A stretch of 64,000 nucleotides of DNA from Colwellia_A sp041890515 (GCA_041890515.1 JASDWX010000122.1:48729-112728); one strand, 5' to 3'; shown: positions 35,670 through 45,613, counted from the stretch's first letter. A program made the numbers and translations. Notes: generated from the letters alone by a model not told the origin.

Positions 35670-37022
35670 TTAAGTGTGATTAATGTGAAGTCCATATTTT
35701 TCAATTAAAGAATACAAGGTTGGTCTAGTCACTCCCAGTAATTCTGACGTTTTTGACATATTCCCTTCAGACAAAGCATAAGCTTTTTGAATGGCAAGTG
35801 ATTCTGCTTTTTCACGCACCGCACGTAAATTCAAAGACAGCTCAAATTCAGTATTGGTATGATCTAAGAACCCTAAGTCGAATGCGGTAACTTGTGTTCC
35901 CGTTGTCATTATTACTGAGCTTTTTACTTTATTTTGTAACTCACGTATATTACCTGGCCATTTATGTGCCTTGATCGCACTTAAGCCGTCTTCAGAGAAG
36001 CTTTTTACATTACGTTTATACTCAAGTGCATACAGCTGCAAAAAGTACTGGGCGAGAATTAACACATCTTCATCGCGATCTCTTAATGGTGGAATATTTA
36101 ACGTTATTTCACTCACACGATAAAAGAGATCTTCGCGGAAGGTTTTTGCTGCCACCATGTCTTCTAAATTTTGATTCGTTGCACAGACAACGCGTACATC
36201 AACATTTATTTCTTGTCGTCCGCCAAGGCGTTCAATGGTTTTTTCCTGCAAGAATCGCAATAACTTAGCTTGTAAGCTAAAGGGCATATCACCAATTTCA
36301 TCGAGAAATAATGTTCCACCTTCAGCACACTCTATCTTTCCTTTCGTTGAGCGATGAGCGCCTGTAAAAGCTCCTTTCTCAAAACCAAACAATTCACTTT
36401 CTAATAAATTTTCAGGAATAGAAGCACAATTAATGGCAACAAAAGGTTTATTACTGCGATCACTGGCAATATGTACGGCGTTGGCTGTAACTTCTTTTCC
36501 CGTGCCACTTTCGCCTAATAATAAGGCTGTAATCTGTGTTGGGGCGATACGTTTAACCATCATACGTAAACGGTCAATGGCTTCACTATTACCGATAATA
36601 CCCATGTCGCTGCCTGCAACTTTACGCATTTTTCGGTTTTCTTCTTCAATGGCGGCAACACTAAAAGCACGAGCAATAATGACATTGATCACTTCAGGGT
36701 CTATGGGTTTTTGATAAAAATCGTACGCTCCTGCTGATATCGCTTTTAGCGCATTGGTACGATCATCATTACCCGTTATAACAATAACTTTAGTATGAGG
36801 GGCTATAGTGAGAATTTCTTGCAATGCCGCTAGACCTTCTGTTGCATTAGCTTCGTCTGGTGGTAAACCTAAATCAAGCGTAACTACCTTGGGCTCGTAA
36901 CGTCGCACAGCAGCAACGGCACTTTCACGATCACCTGCTAATACCGCTTCAAAATCAGACAAACTCCATTTCAGTTGTTTTTGTATACCTTTATCATCAT
37001 CAATGATCAGTAACTTTTCCAT
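35670..37022 (-). CDS. prsR: PEP-CTERM-box response regulator PrsR (sigma-54 activator)
   Basis: The protein has 450 residues in three domains. The receiver domain has an acidic pair in LLIIDDDKG and phosphoacceptor D50 in VVTLDLGLPP. The AAA+ domain has Walker A GESGTGKE at 170-177 and the sigma-54-contact loop GAFTGA at 217-222. The Fis-type helix-turn-helix is SEGNMSKTSELLGVTRPTLY near 418-437. It is the NtrC-like activator of XrtA/PEP-CTERM gene sets and needs RpoN. A sigma-54-like site lies upstream of xrtA in this window. PrsK, its partner kinase, is encoded directly upstream with a 44-nt gap, so the two are co-transcribed. Confidence 0.96.
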   Translation of the reverse strand: MEKLLIIDDDKGIQKQLKWSLSDFEAVLAGDRESAVAAVRRYEPKVVTLDLGLPPDEANATEGLAALQEILTIAPHTKVIVITGNDDRTNALKAISAGAYDFYQKPIDPEVINVIIARAFSVAAIEEENRKMRKVAGSDMGIIGNSEAIDRLRMMVKRIAPTQITALLLGESGTGKEVTANAVHIASDRSNKPFVAINCASIPENLLESELFGFEKGAFTGAHRSTKGKIECAEGGTLFLDEIGDMPFSLQAKLLRFLQEKTIERLGGRQEINVDVRVVCATNQNLEDMVAAKTFREDLFYRVSEITLNIPPLRDRDEDVLILAQYFLQLYALEYKRNVKSFSEDGLSAIKAHKWPGNIRELQNKVKSSVIMTTGTQVTAFDLGFLDHTNTEFELSLNLRAVREKAESLAIQKAYALSEGNMSKTSELLGVTRPTLYSLIEKYGLHINHT

Positions 37023-37066
37023 ACGGCTAAAACCTTTTTATTATCACAATGTTAGCTTTCTATAAT

Positions 37067-39103
37067 TTATTCATAAAGGGGATTAATTGGTAAATCAATA
37101 ATAAATATTGTCCCTTCCCCTTCAGTACTGTCGACCTTAATGAGCCCAGCAATGCTCTCAATAAATTGTTTAGCTTCAAAAACACCAATGCCCATACCCG
37201 CATTACCTTTAGTGGTATCGAAAGGCTTAAACAATCGACTATCAATAAAGCTTTTAGACATTCCACAGCCATTATCTGTAATTTTTATAACGATATGTTT
37301 GTCTTTCTCAGTAAGTGCTACTTTAACCCAGCCTTGCTTGTTTGTCGCTTCCTGAGCATTTTGTATTAGATGATTTAGCACTGAATGAAAGGTTTCCCCA
37401 TCAATAGCCATTTCACAATGGTTCTGGTTGTCAAACGTTACAAGGGGTAAACTAATGTTGCGTTGTTGAACTACACGGTTAAGCAATTCAGAAATATCCA
37501 CCAATTCGCTTTCAGATTGCGCGACTTGTTTATTACGTAACTGCGATAAAACTTTAGACAGCCGCTCAGTCGCAGATTCAACGGTTTCAAATACATCGGC
37601 AATAAATTCAGGATTATCACCATGTTTTTTAGCATTGGTACTAATTAACGCTAGCTGTGCTTGTACATTTTTTAAATCATGTACTAAAAAAGCTGACATG
37701 CGATTAAAGGCATCAAACTGTTTTGACTCTGCCAGTTTGTCATTAGCTTCATGCAAAGACACAAAATTACCTAATTGCTTTGATATTGCAAAAAGTAAGT
37801 CTCTGTCTTCCCAATTTAATTGTTTAAATTCCTTTTTACCCGTTAAGAAAAACATACCGTAAAATGCTTTGCCAATAAAAATAGGAACAATAATTCTTAT
37901 ACTGTTTGAATCGAACAATGTTAAATCTAGCGTAAGTTCAGGGTAAACTGTGGGTGTTTGCCTGTACTCTTCAATATCAATAATCCAACCTTGTTTCTGG
38001 CAGAACATACTACATTGAACTAATTGATTATTTAAAGATTCGTCTAACGTTATATTTTCTTGATATTGAATACTAAAACGCTGCTCTGTCACTTTTTTCA
38101 AAATAGCGCCACCTTCAGCATCAACTTTAGACATCATAATTTGGGTGGCCATTTGATAATAGCTTTCTGCATTAGTGGTTTCTATTTTTTCTATTAAATT
38201 TAACCACTCATCTCGGTATTCATATTTGTTCGCAAAAAAGTTCTTCGCGATAAATACTTTTAATTTTCGTCGTAAAGACTCTGTGATTAATAATGCGACT
38301 AAGACCAAACCACTCAACATTAAGAAACCAAGACTTACAACACTGCCCCATTCGCCACCTAAGTAATTAATAACATAGCCTGCTAACGACATGACTAATA
38401 AATAAAGACCCGCGATCATCAACATAGAGCTATAAAAAACAACATGTCGAGAAACAAAAATACGCACTGAGCCATTACGAATTCGTCGTGTACTGATCAA
38501 CAACAATGGAACAACAACAAGAGAAATATACCCCCTACTGAACCAGAAGTTAAAATCAACACCATCAACCATGGTTGCTTGTGCATATAAAACAAAATCA
38601 AAGATTGCCACACTGGCTAATGCAATAACCATTGGCCAAATAGCCCAACGCACTTGTGCGTTTGCACTACGATAAAGTTGTTCTAAAAGCACTAAACTCC
38701 ATAAATTTAATACGATAAAAAGTAAGAATATATATTCGTAGGAATAATTGAGTAAGAAGCTTGTTAACCAACACACAACCATTAATACTCCCCAGATACT
38801 TGCGTATTGGCGAATATAATAATTAGCAACAATGTCTTTAAAAGCACGATTTTCAGTATTACATAATACAATTAACAGTGACCAACAAGCTATTTTAAAA
38901 CCATCAGCGAGCATTGCCCATTGTAAACTAAAACCTAATTTAATTTGTGCTGCAGCTACCGCGTTGGTTGCAACAGTCACTAACGTACAAACTAGTACCC
39001 AACGAGCGAGTGTTGTATTATTTCGCGCAGCAAAAATAAGTAATGCAAAAACAAAATAAGCAACGCTCGCTAACGAGTAACCGAATAACCCTAATGAATC
39101 CAT
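37067..39103 (-). CDS. prsK: XrtA/PEP-CTERM system histidine kinase PrsK
   Basis: The protein has 678 residues. Residues 1-275 carry about nine membrane helices. A GAF-like domain lies near 310-455 (IRIIVPIFIGKAFYGMFFLTG). The dimerisation/phosphoacceptor His is H475 in FLVHDLKNVQAQL. The ATPase domain has the N-box LIQNAQEA (about 586) and G-boxes DNGCGMS and GMGIGVFEAKQFI. Family members sense an unknown envelope signal through the membrane part and phosphorylate PrsR. The gene lies 40 nt after the stop of the RND permease on the same strand, so partial co-transcription with the pump is possible. Confidence 0.95.
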   Translation of the reverse strand: MDSLGLFGYSLASVAYFVFALLIFAARNNTTLARWVLVCTLVTVATNAVAAAQIKLGFSLQWAMLADGFKIACWSLLIVLCNTENRAFKDIVANYYIRQYASIWGVLMVVCWLTSFLLNYSYEYIFLLFIVLNLWSLVLLEQLYRSANAQVRWAIWPMVIALASVAIFDFVLYAQATMVDGVDFNFWFSRGYISLVVVPLLLISTRRIRNGSVRIFVSRHVVFYSSMLMIAGLYLLVMSLAGYVINYLGGEWGSVVSLGFLMLSGLVLVALLITESLRRKLKVFIAKNFFANKYEYRDEWLNLIEKIETTNAESYYQMATQIMMSKVDAEGGAILKKVTEQRFSIQYQENITLDESLNNQLVQCSMFCQKQGWIIDIEEYRQTPTVYPELTLDLTLFDSNSIRIIVPIFIGKAFYGMFFLTGKKEFKQLNWEDRDLLFAISKQLGNFVSLHEANDKLAESKQFDAFNRMSAFLVHDLKNVQAQLALISTNAKKHGDNPEFIADVFETVESATERLSKVLSQLRNKQVAQSESELVDISELLNRVVQQRNISLPLVTFDNQNHCEMAIDGETFHSVLNHLIQNAQEATNKQGWVKVALTEKDKHIVIKITDNGCGMSKSFIDSRLFKPFDTTKGNAGMGIGVFEAKQFIESIAGLIKVDSTEGEGTIFIIDLPINPLYE

Positions 39104-39143
39104 AATTTATAGTAAACTTATTGTTGAGTTCTGTTTAATTGTT

Positions 39144-42100
39144 CTACGGTACTTTTGCTTTGGTAAATATTTCAGTTAATACGGGCACCAATAAAAAACT
39201 CGCTATCGCTGAAACACACAAGCCTGAAATAATAACAGTACCTAAAGGTTGCCATAAAGCCCCACCAAAAATAGTTAAAGGTAAAAGGCCACCGATTGTC
39301 GTTAACGTTGTTAATAATATGGGTGTAAAACGGGTTGCGCTCGCATCTAATATTGCTTGTTGTAAATGATTGGATTCCTTAAGGTTACGATTAGCAGTAT
39401 CGATTAATATGATCGCGTTATTTACGACAATACCAAACAAACTAATCAAACCAATAAATGCCATCATCGAAAAGGATTGTTCTGTTATGTATAGACCTAT
39501 AACAGAGCCTGCCATCGCAAAAGGAATTGACGTAAAAATAATGAGGGGTTGCATAAACGACTTAAACTGTAAGACCAATACCGCAAAAATACCTATGGCG
39601 GTAACCAGCATTATTTGCGCTAAGCCCGAAAAGTTTTCTTGTCGAGATTCTTCTTCTCCGCCCAAGGTATAGCTAATACCTTTCGGCATATTATATTGCG
39701 CTAAATAGTCAGTGACTTTGGTCGTTAATTCACTCACTGCATAGGTTTTATTAACATCTGCAGACACTTTAGCCATACGTAATTTTTGATAATGATAGAA
39801 CTCGGTACGACCTTTTTGCAATGTAGTGGTAATAAATTGATTGAGCGGAATAGCTTCACCTAAACGGTTAGTGACATTAATATCGGCCAAACCATCAATG
39901 TCTGGATTTTTACGTCGTACAATAATTGGATAATTTTCGCCGTTATCATCATTAAATCGCCCGACTGCGGTACCAGAAAGAATTGTCTGTAACGTAGTAT
40001 CTAGGGTATTAATATCGATATTGGTTAAGCCTGCCTTTTCATAGTTAATATCAAGCAGTAACTCTGTATTAGCGATACCAATGGGATTATTGATATTTAT
40101 AATACCTTCTGTACTTGCCATCATACTGGCCAGATCATTAGCGACACTTTCTAAGTCGCTTAGTGATTCACCCATCAACCGTACACTAATAGGTAAGTCT
40201 GTTACGGGGCCTTGCGTGAATTCGCTTACCGTAATTTTTGCTTGTTGCCATTGGCCAAACTCTTGGCGAAGTTGAGTGACAAGTGTAGACACTTTTTCAG
40301 CATGGTATTCTTTTAGAATTACAATGACTTGGCCGTAAGTTGACACACCACGCTTCGGTATTTGATTGTAGTAGATACGTGGATTCGCATTACCCACATT
40401 TAACGCAACTTTATCGACAAGGTCATGTTCTTCAATCACCTTTGTCATTTTTTGCATCACTTCATCGGTATAGGCTAACGACGAATTAGGCGGTGTTTCA
40501 ACATCAAGCATGATCATTGGTTTTTCTGCTTTTGGAAACAGACTTACACCCACTTTTCCAAATAACGACAACATTCCGGCTAAACAAAGTATTGCGATTG
40601 TGATCACAATCCAGCGTGAACGCATGAACCGACTCAGCCATTTGGCATAAACCTTTTCAGCAAATATATTAACGTAATGCTGCAGTGTTTTAATTTTTGA
40701 TGTGCTTTTTTCTGAATTTTCAGCAAAAAATCGACTGGCCAATAGCGGGGTTAAGGTGAGTGCAATTAATAAAGAGGCGGCCAATACTAAGACTACGGTA
40801 ACAGGCATTGAACGCACAAAATCGCCCGTATTACTCGCTAGCATCAGCATAGGTAGAAATGCTAACATCGTTGTTACTGTGCCACTGGTAATGGCCCACC
40901 CTACTTTACTGGTACCCAGTGCTGCTGCGTCAGACAAACTTGCTGTTTTTTTCTTTTCTCTATGGATACTTTCCGTAACCACTATCGCATTATCAACAAG
41001 TAAACCGAGTGCGATGATCAAACCGACAATCGACATTTGTTGCAAGCCAAAACCACTAAAGTCTAACCAACCAATCGCCACTAAAAATGACAAGGGTATA
41101 ACGGCAATAACAACTAACGATTCACGTAACCCTAAAAATACCAAAGCCATAATGCCAACTAGCACGAGACCTTGCCAAAGGTTATCAAAAAATCCATTGA
41201 CTCTTGATGCAACGCTATCGGCTTGTTTGAACAGTACATCAACGTTCACGTTTTCGGGTAAACTTTTAGTAAACCTTGCTATTTCATTATCAATACTTTC
41301 AGTTAAATCAAAAATATTAGTATTTGGACGTTGTTCGATCGTCAGAAAAATAACTGGCTTATCATTATAATAAGCTAAATAGTTGGGCTCTAATCCTGAA
41401 AAACCAATATTAGCAACATCTTTTAACCGCAGTACATAACGGTCATTAGAGCGAATAACCGTTTCGCCTAATTCAGCCAGTTGTACAAAGTTACCACTGG
41501 CTTTCACATTAAAGCGTCTTGAACTTGCATCAACATAGCCAGGAGTAATATTTACTGCCCGCCCTTGTAAAATAAAATTAATGTCGGTGACAGACAAGCC
41601 GTAATGTTTTAACAACGCTAAATTAATGTCTATCGCGACGATTTGTTGTGGGTATCCCCAAACATCCGCTTTTCGAACATCGTTAATCGCCTCTAAACGT
41701 TTCTCTAACTGCTTGGCGTGAAACTCCATCAACTTGTAATCTATAGGGTTACTCCATAATGCTAATTGCATGATGGCAACACTCGTGGGTGTCGCTTTTA
41801 ATACCAGTAAATCGTGAACGCCATCGGGTAAATTAGGCTTTACTGATGAAACGGCTTGTTTTACTTTGTTGTAAGAGGCTTCAGGATCAGTACCATAAAG
41901 AAACGTAATCTCAATACGTGCTCCACCATTTTTAACTTGTGATTCAATTTTTTGAATATTTTCGATATCCGAAAATTCTGCTTCTAGCGGGTTCACCACT
42001 AACGTTTCAATATCTGTGGGTGATGCGCCAGGGTAAATCACTTCAATTAACGTGATTGGCATATCGAACTGAGGGTCTTCTGAACGTGGCATTTGAAAAT

Positions 42101-42185
42101 ATGAAACAATACCAACAAGCACTAAAAGTAAGACTATTGTAAAGCTGAACTGGGCATTTTTTATCGCAAGTTTAGGTAATAACAT
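39144..42185 (-). CDS. RND-family efflux permease (HAE1/AcrB-like)
   Basis: The protein has 1013 residues, the normal length for a hydrophobe/amphiphile exporter. It has 12 membrane helices in the 1+5+1+5 RND layout and two periplasmic porter loops. The first helix is followed by SEDPQFDMPITLIEVIYPGASPTDIE, a strong family signature. The proton-relay helix reads VGLIIALGLLVDNAIVVTE. It would export drugs, bile-like compounds or lipophilic metabolites using the proton gradient, with the adaptor encoded 5 nt upstream. An outer-membrane TolC partner is not encoded here. The substrate is unknown, and a link to polysaccharide export is not evident. Confidence 0.93.
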   Translation of the reverse strand: MLLPKLAIKNAQFSFTIVLLLVLVGIVSYFQMPRSEDPQFDMPITLIEVIYPGASPTDIETLVVNPLEAEFSDIENIQKIESQVKNGGARIEITFLYGTDPEASYNKVKQAVSSVKPNLPDGVHDLLVLKATPTSVAIMQLALWSNPIDYKLMEFHAKQLEKRLEAINDVRKADVWGYPQQIVAIDINLALLKHYGLSVTDINFILQGRAVNITPGYVDASSRRFNVKASGNFVQLAELGETVIRSNDRYVLRLKDVANIGFSGLEPNYLAYYNDKPVIFLTIEQRPNTNIFDLTESIDNEIARFTKSLPENVNVDVLFKQADSVASRVNGFFDNLWQGLVLVGIMALVFLGLRESLVVIAVIPLSFLVAIGWLDFSGFGLQQMSIVGLIIALGLLVDNAIVVTESIHREKKKTASLSDAAALGTSKVGWAITSGTVTTMLAFLPMLMLASNTGDFVRSMPVTVVLVLAASLLIALTLTPLLASRFFAENSEKSTSKIKTLQHYVNIFAEKVYAKWLSRFMRSRWIVITIAILCLAGMLSLFGKVGVSLFPKAEKPMIMLDVETPPNSSLAYTDEVMQKMTKVIEEHDLVDKVALNVGNANPRIYYNQIPKRGVSTYGQVIVILKEYHAEKVSTLVTQLRQEFGQWQQAKITVSEFTQGPVTDLPISVRLMGESLSDLESVANDLASMMASTEGIININNPIGIANTELLLDINYEKAGLTNIDINTLDTTLQTILSGTAVGRFNDDNGENYPIIVRRKNPDIDGLADINVTNRLGEAIPLNQFITTTLQKGRTEFYHYQKLRMAKVSADVNKTYAVSELTTKVTDYLAQYNMPKGISYTLGGEEESRQENFSGLAQIMLVTAIGIFAVLVLQFKSFMQPLIIFTSIPFAMAGSVIGLYITEQSFSMMAFIGLISLFGIVVNNAIILIDTANRNLKESNHLQQAILDASATRFTPILLTTLTTIGGLLPLTIFGGALWQPLGTVIISGLCVSAIASFLLVPVLTEIFTKAKVP

Positions 42186-42190
42186 AAGTA

Positions 42191-43192
42191 TTATTGACCT
42201 AATGCAATATGTTGCCAGCCACTGGTGACTATTTGCAAAGGCTCGTCATCAACCGATGCAAATAAATAGACAAATTGATTATCCAAACGATAAATATCGT
42301 AGTGCTGATAAGCAAGTTTTTGCTGATGTTTCGTTATAACCACAGCTTGGCCATTGTCATCCACTGAGATCAACGCGGAAATAGGTAAGCGATAAACAAA
42401 ATTATCACTGGTAAAATCGATAGTTATCTCAGCGATTTGCCCTGCAACAATACCGCTCTTTAACGTAAGGTTAGGCAGTAATACTTCAATAATGAACAGA
42501 TTACCTTCAGTGTTGGCAATGACGGGGATTTTACTCACCTCTCCAACAACAATACCTAGTGCTTGTAAGGTAACATTGACTTTTTGACCTAAACGGACTT
42601 GGCTGACTTCATTACCCGTGAGTGCAACCTTTACTACCCAGTTTTGTTCTAAAGCCGCTACTTTCAATATTTCATGACCCGGTGACTGCAGTTCACCTAA
42701 TTCCGTATAACGATTTAAGACTACGCCAGAAAATGGAGCAAAGACTTGCGCTTTTTCTAAATTATAAAAGGCAATCTGATAAGCGGATCGGGTTGTTTCA
42801 ACTTTCGTTAATACTATGTCTAGTTTTTGTTGTGAACTTAATTCATTTGCAAGTAATTTACGCTGACGATTTACTTCGCGCTTTGCTTGTAATAACTCCG
42901 CATACCTAGCGTTTTTATTTTGAACTAATTCGGTCGTGTCTAATGACGCAATTAACTGACCTTTCTCAAAATACTGCCCTTCATCAACTGAAAGCTTCGT
43001 TAAATACCCACTACTTTTGAAAGATAAATTTAAAGTTCGTTTGAAATCAAGTTTCCCGGTTCGCTTAATCGTATCGGCATAAGGCTCAACGATAACTTGT
43101 TCAAGATCGTAACTCTGCGAAAATGAAGAAGAAGCTGCAAAAATGGTGATTACTGTTATCAAAAACCTAATAAAACTATTCCATGATTTCAT
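42191..43192 (-). CDS. RND efflux periplasmic adaptor subunit
   Basis: The protein has 333 residues. A signal peptide (FLITVITIFAASSSFS) leads to the membrane-fusion-protein fold: a barrel-sandwich (lipoyl-like) half LSVDEGQYFEKGQLIASLD, a helical hairpin of about 50 residues, and the second half KAQVFAPFSGVVLNRYTELGELQSPG. A beta-barrel domain follows (NVTLQALGIVVGEVSKIPV). It bridges the inner-membrane permease, encoded 5 nt downstream, to an outer-membrane channel. It is first in this two-gene transcript. The 205 nt upstream, before the tRNA gene, hold no other gene. Confidence 0.9.
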   Translation of the reverse strand: MKSWNSFIRFLITVITIFAASSSFSQSYDLEQVIVEPYADTIKRTGKLDFKRTLNLSFKSSGYLTKLSVDEGQYFEKGQLIASLDTTELVQNKNARYAELLQAKREVNRQRKLLANELSSQQKLDIVLTKVETTRSAYQIAFYNLEKAQVFAPFSGVVLNRYTELGELQSPGHEILKVAALEQNWVVKVALTGNEVSQVRLGQKVNVTLQALGIVVGEVSKIPVIANTEGNLFIIEVLLPNLTLKSGIVAGQIAEITIDFTSDNFVYRLPISALISVDDNGQAVVITKHQQKLAYQHYDIYRLDNQFVYLFASVDDEPLQIVTSGWQHIALGQ

Positions 43193-43397
43193 ATGTAATT
43201 CTATAACGCGTTAAATTAACTAATATTATTATAGTTAATACTTTAGGGTTCTTACTGATTAATGTACATCTTTTTCCGTTGTTTTTACGCAGTTTAATTA
43301 AGATTGATTAAATTTGTACGCGTTTAGAAAATAAAGACGACAAAGCTAGACAATTTTCACGTTTAATTATAGTATTTGCCGCGCTTCAAACAGCAAA

Positions 43398-43474
43398 CCA
43401 CCCGTAGCTCAGCTGGATAGAGTACACGCCTCCGAAGCGTGTGGTCACAGGTTCAATTCCTGTCGGGTGGACCA
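43398..43474 (+). tRNA. tRNA-Arg (anticodon CCG)
   Basis: A full cloverleaf with encoded CCA can be folded. The acceptor CCACCCG pairs with CGGGTGG. The D-arm is GCTC/GAGT. The anticodon stem CACGC/GCGTG holds loop CTCCGAA, giving anticodon CCG for codon CGG. The T-arm ACAGG/CCTGT has loop TTCAATT. A 5-nt variable loop (TGGTC) is present. No integrase or duplicated 3' end was seen nearby. Confidence 0.97.
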
Positions 43475-43483
43475 CTTTATTTC

Positions 43484-44464
43484 TTATCTGTAATATTTTT
43501 CTACTGCCCCCAAAAAGTCGTTAATTTGTTCTTTAGGGAGTGCATTAACACCTGCGGCTGCAGCGCGACCGCCTCCTGTAGCAAACTGACTACAAATATC
43601 ACCAGCACCTTGTTTATTTGACAATGGCGCTCTTAACGAAACGGTATAAGTACTGTCGACATTTATGGTAAAAATAGCGTGCGCTTTATCAGGGCTTATA
43701 TTGGCGAGTTCATTACCGAAAACACCACTGATTCTTCTTGCCCAAGTGTCGTCTGGTAATTCAAATGCGGTGAGTAAGTGAGTATCATAAAATGCTGTTG
43801 TGTTAACAGCTTTTACATGATCTTGGTTGTATAGACTTTGTAAAATGTAATAAGGCGAGTCGACATCTTTTATCGCATCAAAGGGACTTGAGTAAGCTAA
43901 TAGTAATGCTAATAAAGCTGATGGATGAAAATGCAAATCATCAATATGTGAACCATAACCATTGTAGTTAATTAAGGTACCTAGCGTTTCTAAGTCCGCA
44001 CGTTCCGCATCATTTAAACCTGCAGATATCGCTAATTCGGTGGCCTTAGCAATTAAGTTGTCACCAAAAGCAGCACAAATAGCCCATTCATGAAACTGTC
44101 CGTCTAAAAGCTTATCAACAATCAGCGCAGTACAAGTATTAGCATCTAAATCAATATGCGCGTCTAAATTATCATGCTCTGGAATCTCACCCGCACGGTG
44201 ATGGTCAATATAGGTAACTTTACTGCCCTTTGCTAATAACTCATTCAGTGCTGCTTTATTCTTTTCCATAGAGATGTCTAAAACACGAATGACGTCGACA
44301 TCACCTTCATGTTTATCTTCACTGCTTCTTTCGGTTACTTGTTTTAATAAACTAATGTCACGTTTAACACCAGTAACTTTTACACTCGCTGTTGGGTTAG
44401 CTAATTGTAATTGCAGTAAAGCAATTATGCCGTCAGCATCACCATTAAATACATCATAGTTCAT
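43484..44464 (-). CDS. DHH-family phosphoesterase
   Basis: The protein has 326 residues. It has the DHH-superfamily metal motifs: DVFNGDADGIIALL at the N-terminus, RVLDISMEKN, and the signature VTYIDHHRAGEIP. The C-terminus carries the DHHA1-type FATGGGRAAAAGVN. Related enzymes include RecJ, NrnA oligoribonuclease and cyclic-dinucleotide phosphodiesterases, and the motifs alone do not choose between these. It is a single-domain cytosolic protein with no OB or DNA-binding extension. It lies between the tRNA gene and cysC, 49 nt from the latter, on the same strand as the sulfate genes. Confidence 0.85.
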   Translation of the reverse strand: MNYDVFNGDADGIIALLQLQLANPTASVKVTGVKRDISLLKQVTERSSEDKHEGDVDVIRVLDISMEKNKAALNELLAKGSKVTYIDHHRAGEIPEHDNLDAHIDLDANTCTALIVDKLLDGQFHEWAICAAFGDNLIAKATELAISAGLNDAERADLETLGTLINYNGYGSHIDDLHFHPSALLALLLAYSSPFDAIKDVDSPYYILQSLYNQDHVKAVNTTAFYDTHLLTAFELPDDTWARRISGVFGNELANISPDKAHAIFTINVDSTYTVSLRAPLSNKQGAGDICSQFATGGGRAAAAGVNALPKEQINDFLGAVEKYYR

Positions 44465-44513
44465 AGGTAAACCTTCATTCTTATTATGTAAAATCGTTTA
44501 GCCTGAATAAAGG

Positions 44514-45167
44514 CTATCCTTTTATTATTTGTTTTTCAATTAAAGCAGCGACAACTATATCAGCACATTCTTCAATAGATAAACGCTCTGTTTCAACATG
44601 TATTTCAGCATCTGTAGGTGATTCGTATACAGAACTAATGCCTGTAAAGTTTGCTATTTCGCCTGTTCTGGCTTTTTTATACAAACCTTTAGGGTCACGG
44701 CTTTCACATACCGCTAAAGGCGTATCAATAAAGACTTCTAAAAAAAGGGCATCTTGCATGAATGCTCTTGCTTGATCTCTGTCTTTTTGAAACGGTGAAA
44801 TAAATGCTGTTGAAACAAGCAAGCCTGCGTCGACAAATAACTTTGCGACTTCACTAATTCTGCGAATATTTTCAATACGGTCTTCATCGGTAAAGCCCAA
44901 ATCGTTATTTAATCCGTGTCTAACGTTATCACCATCAAGTAAATAACTGTGACAGCCACGCTCAAGTAATTTTTGCTCGACCGCATTGGCAACTGTCGAT
45001 TTACCCGAACCACTTAAGCCGGTATACCAAAGTAATACCGCTTTATGGCCTTTTAAAGTAGACTTTTGCTCAGTAGTGACACTTTGCTGATGCCAAACAA
45101 CATCTGACGATTTTTCTACGTTACTCTTTTCAATGTAAGGACTTGCTTGATTAATTTTTGTCATCAT
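44514..45167 (-). CDS. cysC: Adenylyl-sulfate kinase
   Basis: The protein has 217 residues. Walker A is GLSGSGKST near residue 50, followed by DGDNVRHGLNNDLGF, the APS-kinase signature. FISPFQKDRDQARA and DPKGLYKKARTGEI complete the substrate site. It phosphorylates adenosine 5'-phosphosulfate to PAPS in assimilatory sulfate activation, after CysD/CysN. The normal order in related bacteria is cysD, cysN, a permease, then cysC; here the permease is a wreck (see the pseudogene at 45216-45531). Without a working gene between them, cysC is 501 nt from cysN and may need its own promoter. Confidence 0.96.
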   Translation of the reverse strand: MMTKINQASPYIEKSNVEKSSDVVWHQQSVTTEQKSTLKGHKAVLLWYTGLSGSGKSTVANAVEQKLLERGCHSYLLDGDNVRHGLNNDLGFTDEDRIENIRRISEVAKLFVDAGLLVSTAFISPFQKDRDQARAFMQDALFLEVFIDTPLAVCESRDPKGLYKKARTGEIANFTGISSVYESPTDAEIHVETERLSIEECADIVVAALIEKQIIKG

Positions 45168-45215
45168 TCACATTCAGTCATTAGGGTTATTAATTAAAAA
45201 GGAAAAAAATATAAA

Positions 45216-45531
45216 ATACTACAGCATGGTGCCACGCGGTATAACTAATAAGAAACCTACAAAAAAAAGTCAAAAAACCTAAAGCGGGCAATTCGGCATT
45301 GAGCACTTCACTGTTTACGATTAAATTCGTTGATGTGCCAACGAGGGTTAACGTGCCGTCAAAAATAGCAGCATAAGATAACGGTAATAATAAACGACTT
45401 ACTGGGTGACAGGGGTTATTTCGAAGAGGTCACAGTATTGTTAAAACAACGGCAGTATTAGTCAAAAAAGCAGAAGAAATAATTACTCGCACGGTTTCAT
45501 TCGAAACTTGTCCAAAAATAAACCCTTTCAG
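45216..45531 (-). pseudogene. Remnant of an SLC13-family (DASS) permease gene
   Basis: The 501-nt space between cysN and cysC is not empty. On the minus strand three short frames follow one another and read as parts of one SLC13 transporter. The segment 45531-45430 gives NETVRVIISSAFLTNTAVVL, like the usual SAFLNNTPVV. The segment 45399-45277 gives LLLPLSYAAIFDGTLTLVG followed by TSTNLIVN, the family signature. The segment near 45275-45222 gives FFFVGFLLVIPRG. Frameshifts and stops separate them, and both ends of the gene (several hundred codons) are gone. The parent was presumably the sulfate/sodium symporter normally found between cysN and cysC. It cannot be functional. Confidence 0.8.
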
Positions 45532-45582
45532 TTTTTAATAACAACAGAGAGACATATCCTCATTACGAGCTACAAATAATAA

Positions 45583-45613
45583 ACTGCGAGGAAAATACTA
45601 TTTACCCCGCAGT
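45583..45613 (-). terminator. Probable terminator after cysN
   Basis: On the minus strand, ACTGCGGGG pairs with CCTCGCAGT (nine pairs, one G-T) around a 13-nt loop and is followed by TTATTATTT. It lies 55-85 nt after the cysN stop. Confidence 0.6.

Noticed and set aside
40702..41370. Open frame of 222 codons on the plus strand
   Set aside because: It is antisense to the RND permease, whose motifs are unambiguous; the product is low-complexity and Ser/Thr/Lys-rich, as expected of a shadow frame.
43398..43474. tRNA-Arg as a mobile-element attachment site
   Set aside because: No integrase, direct repeat of the tRNA 3' end, or change in gene character was seen around it.
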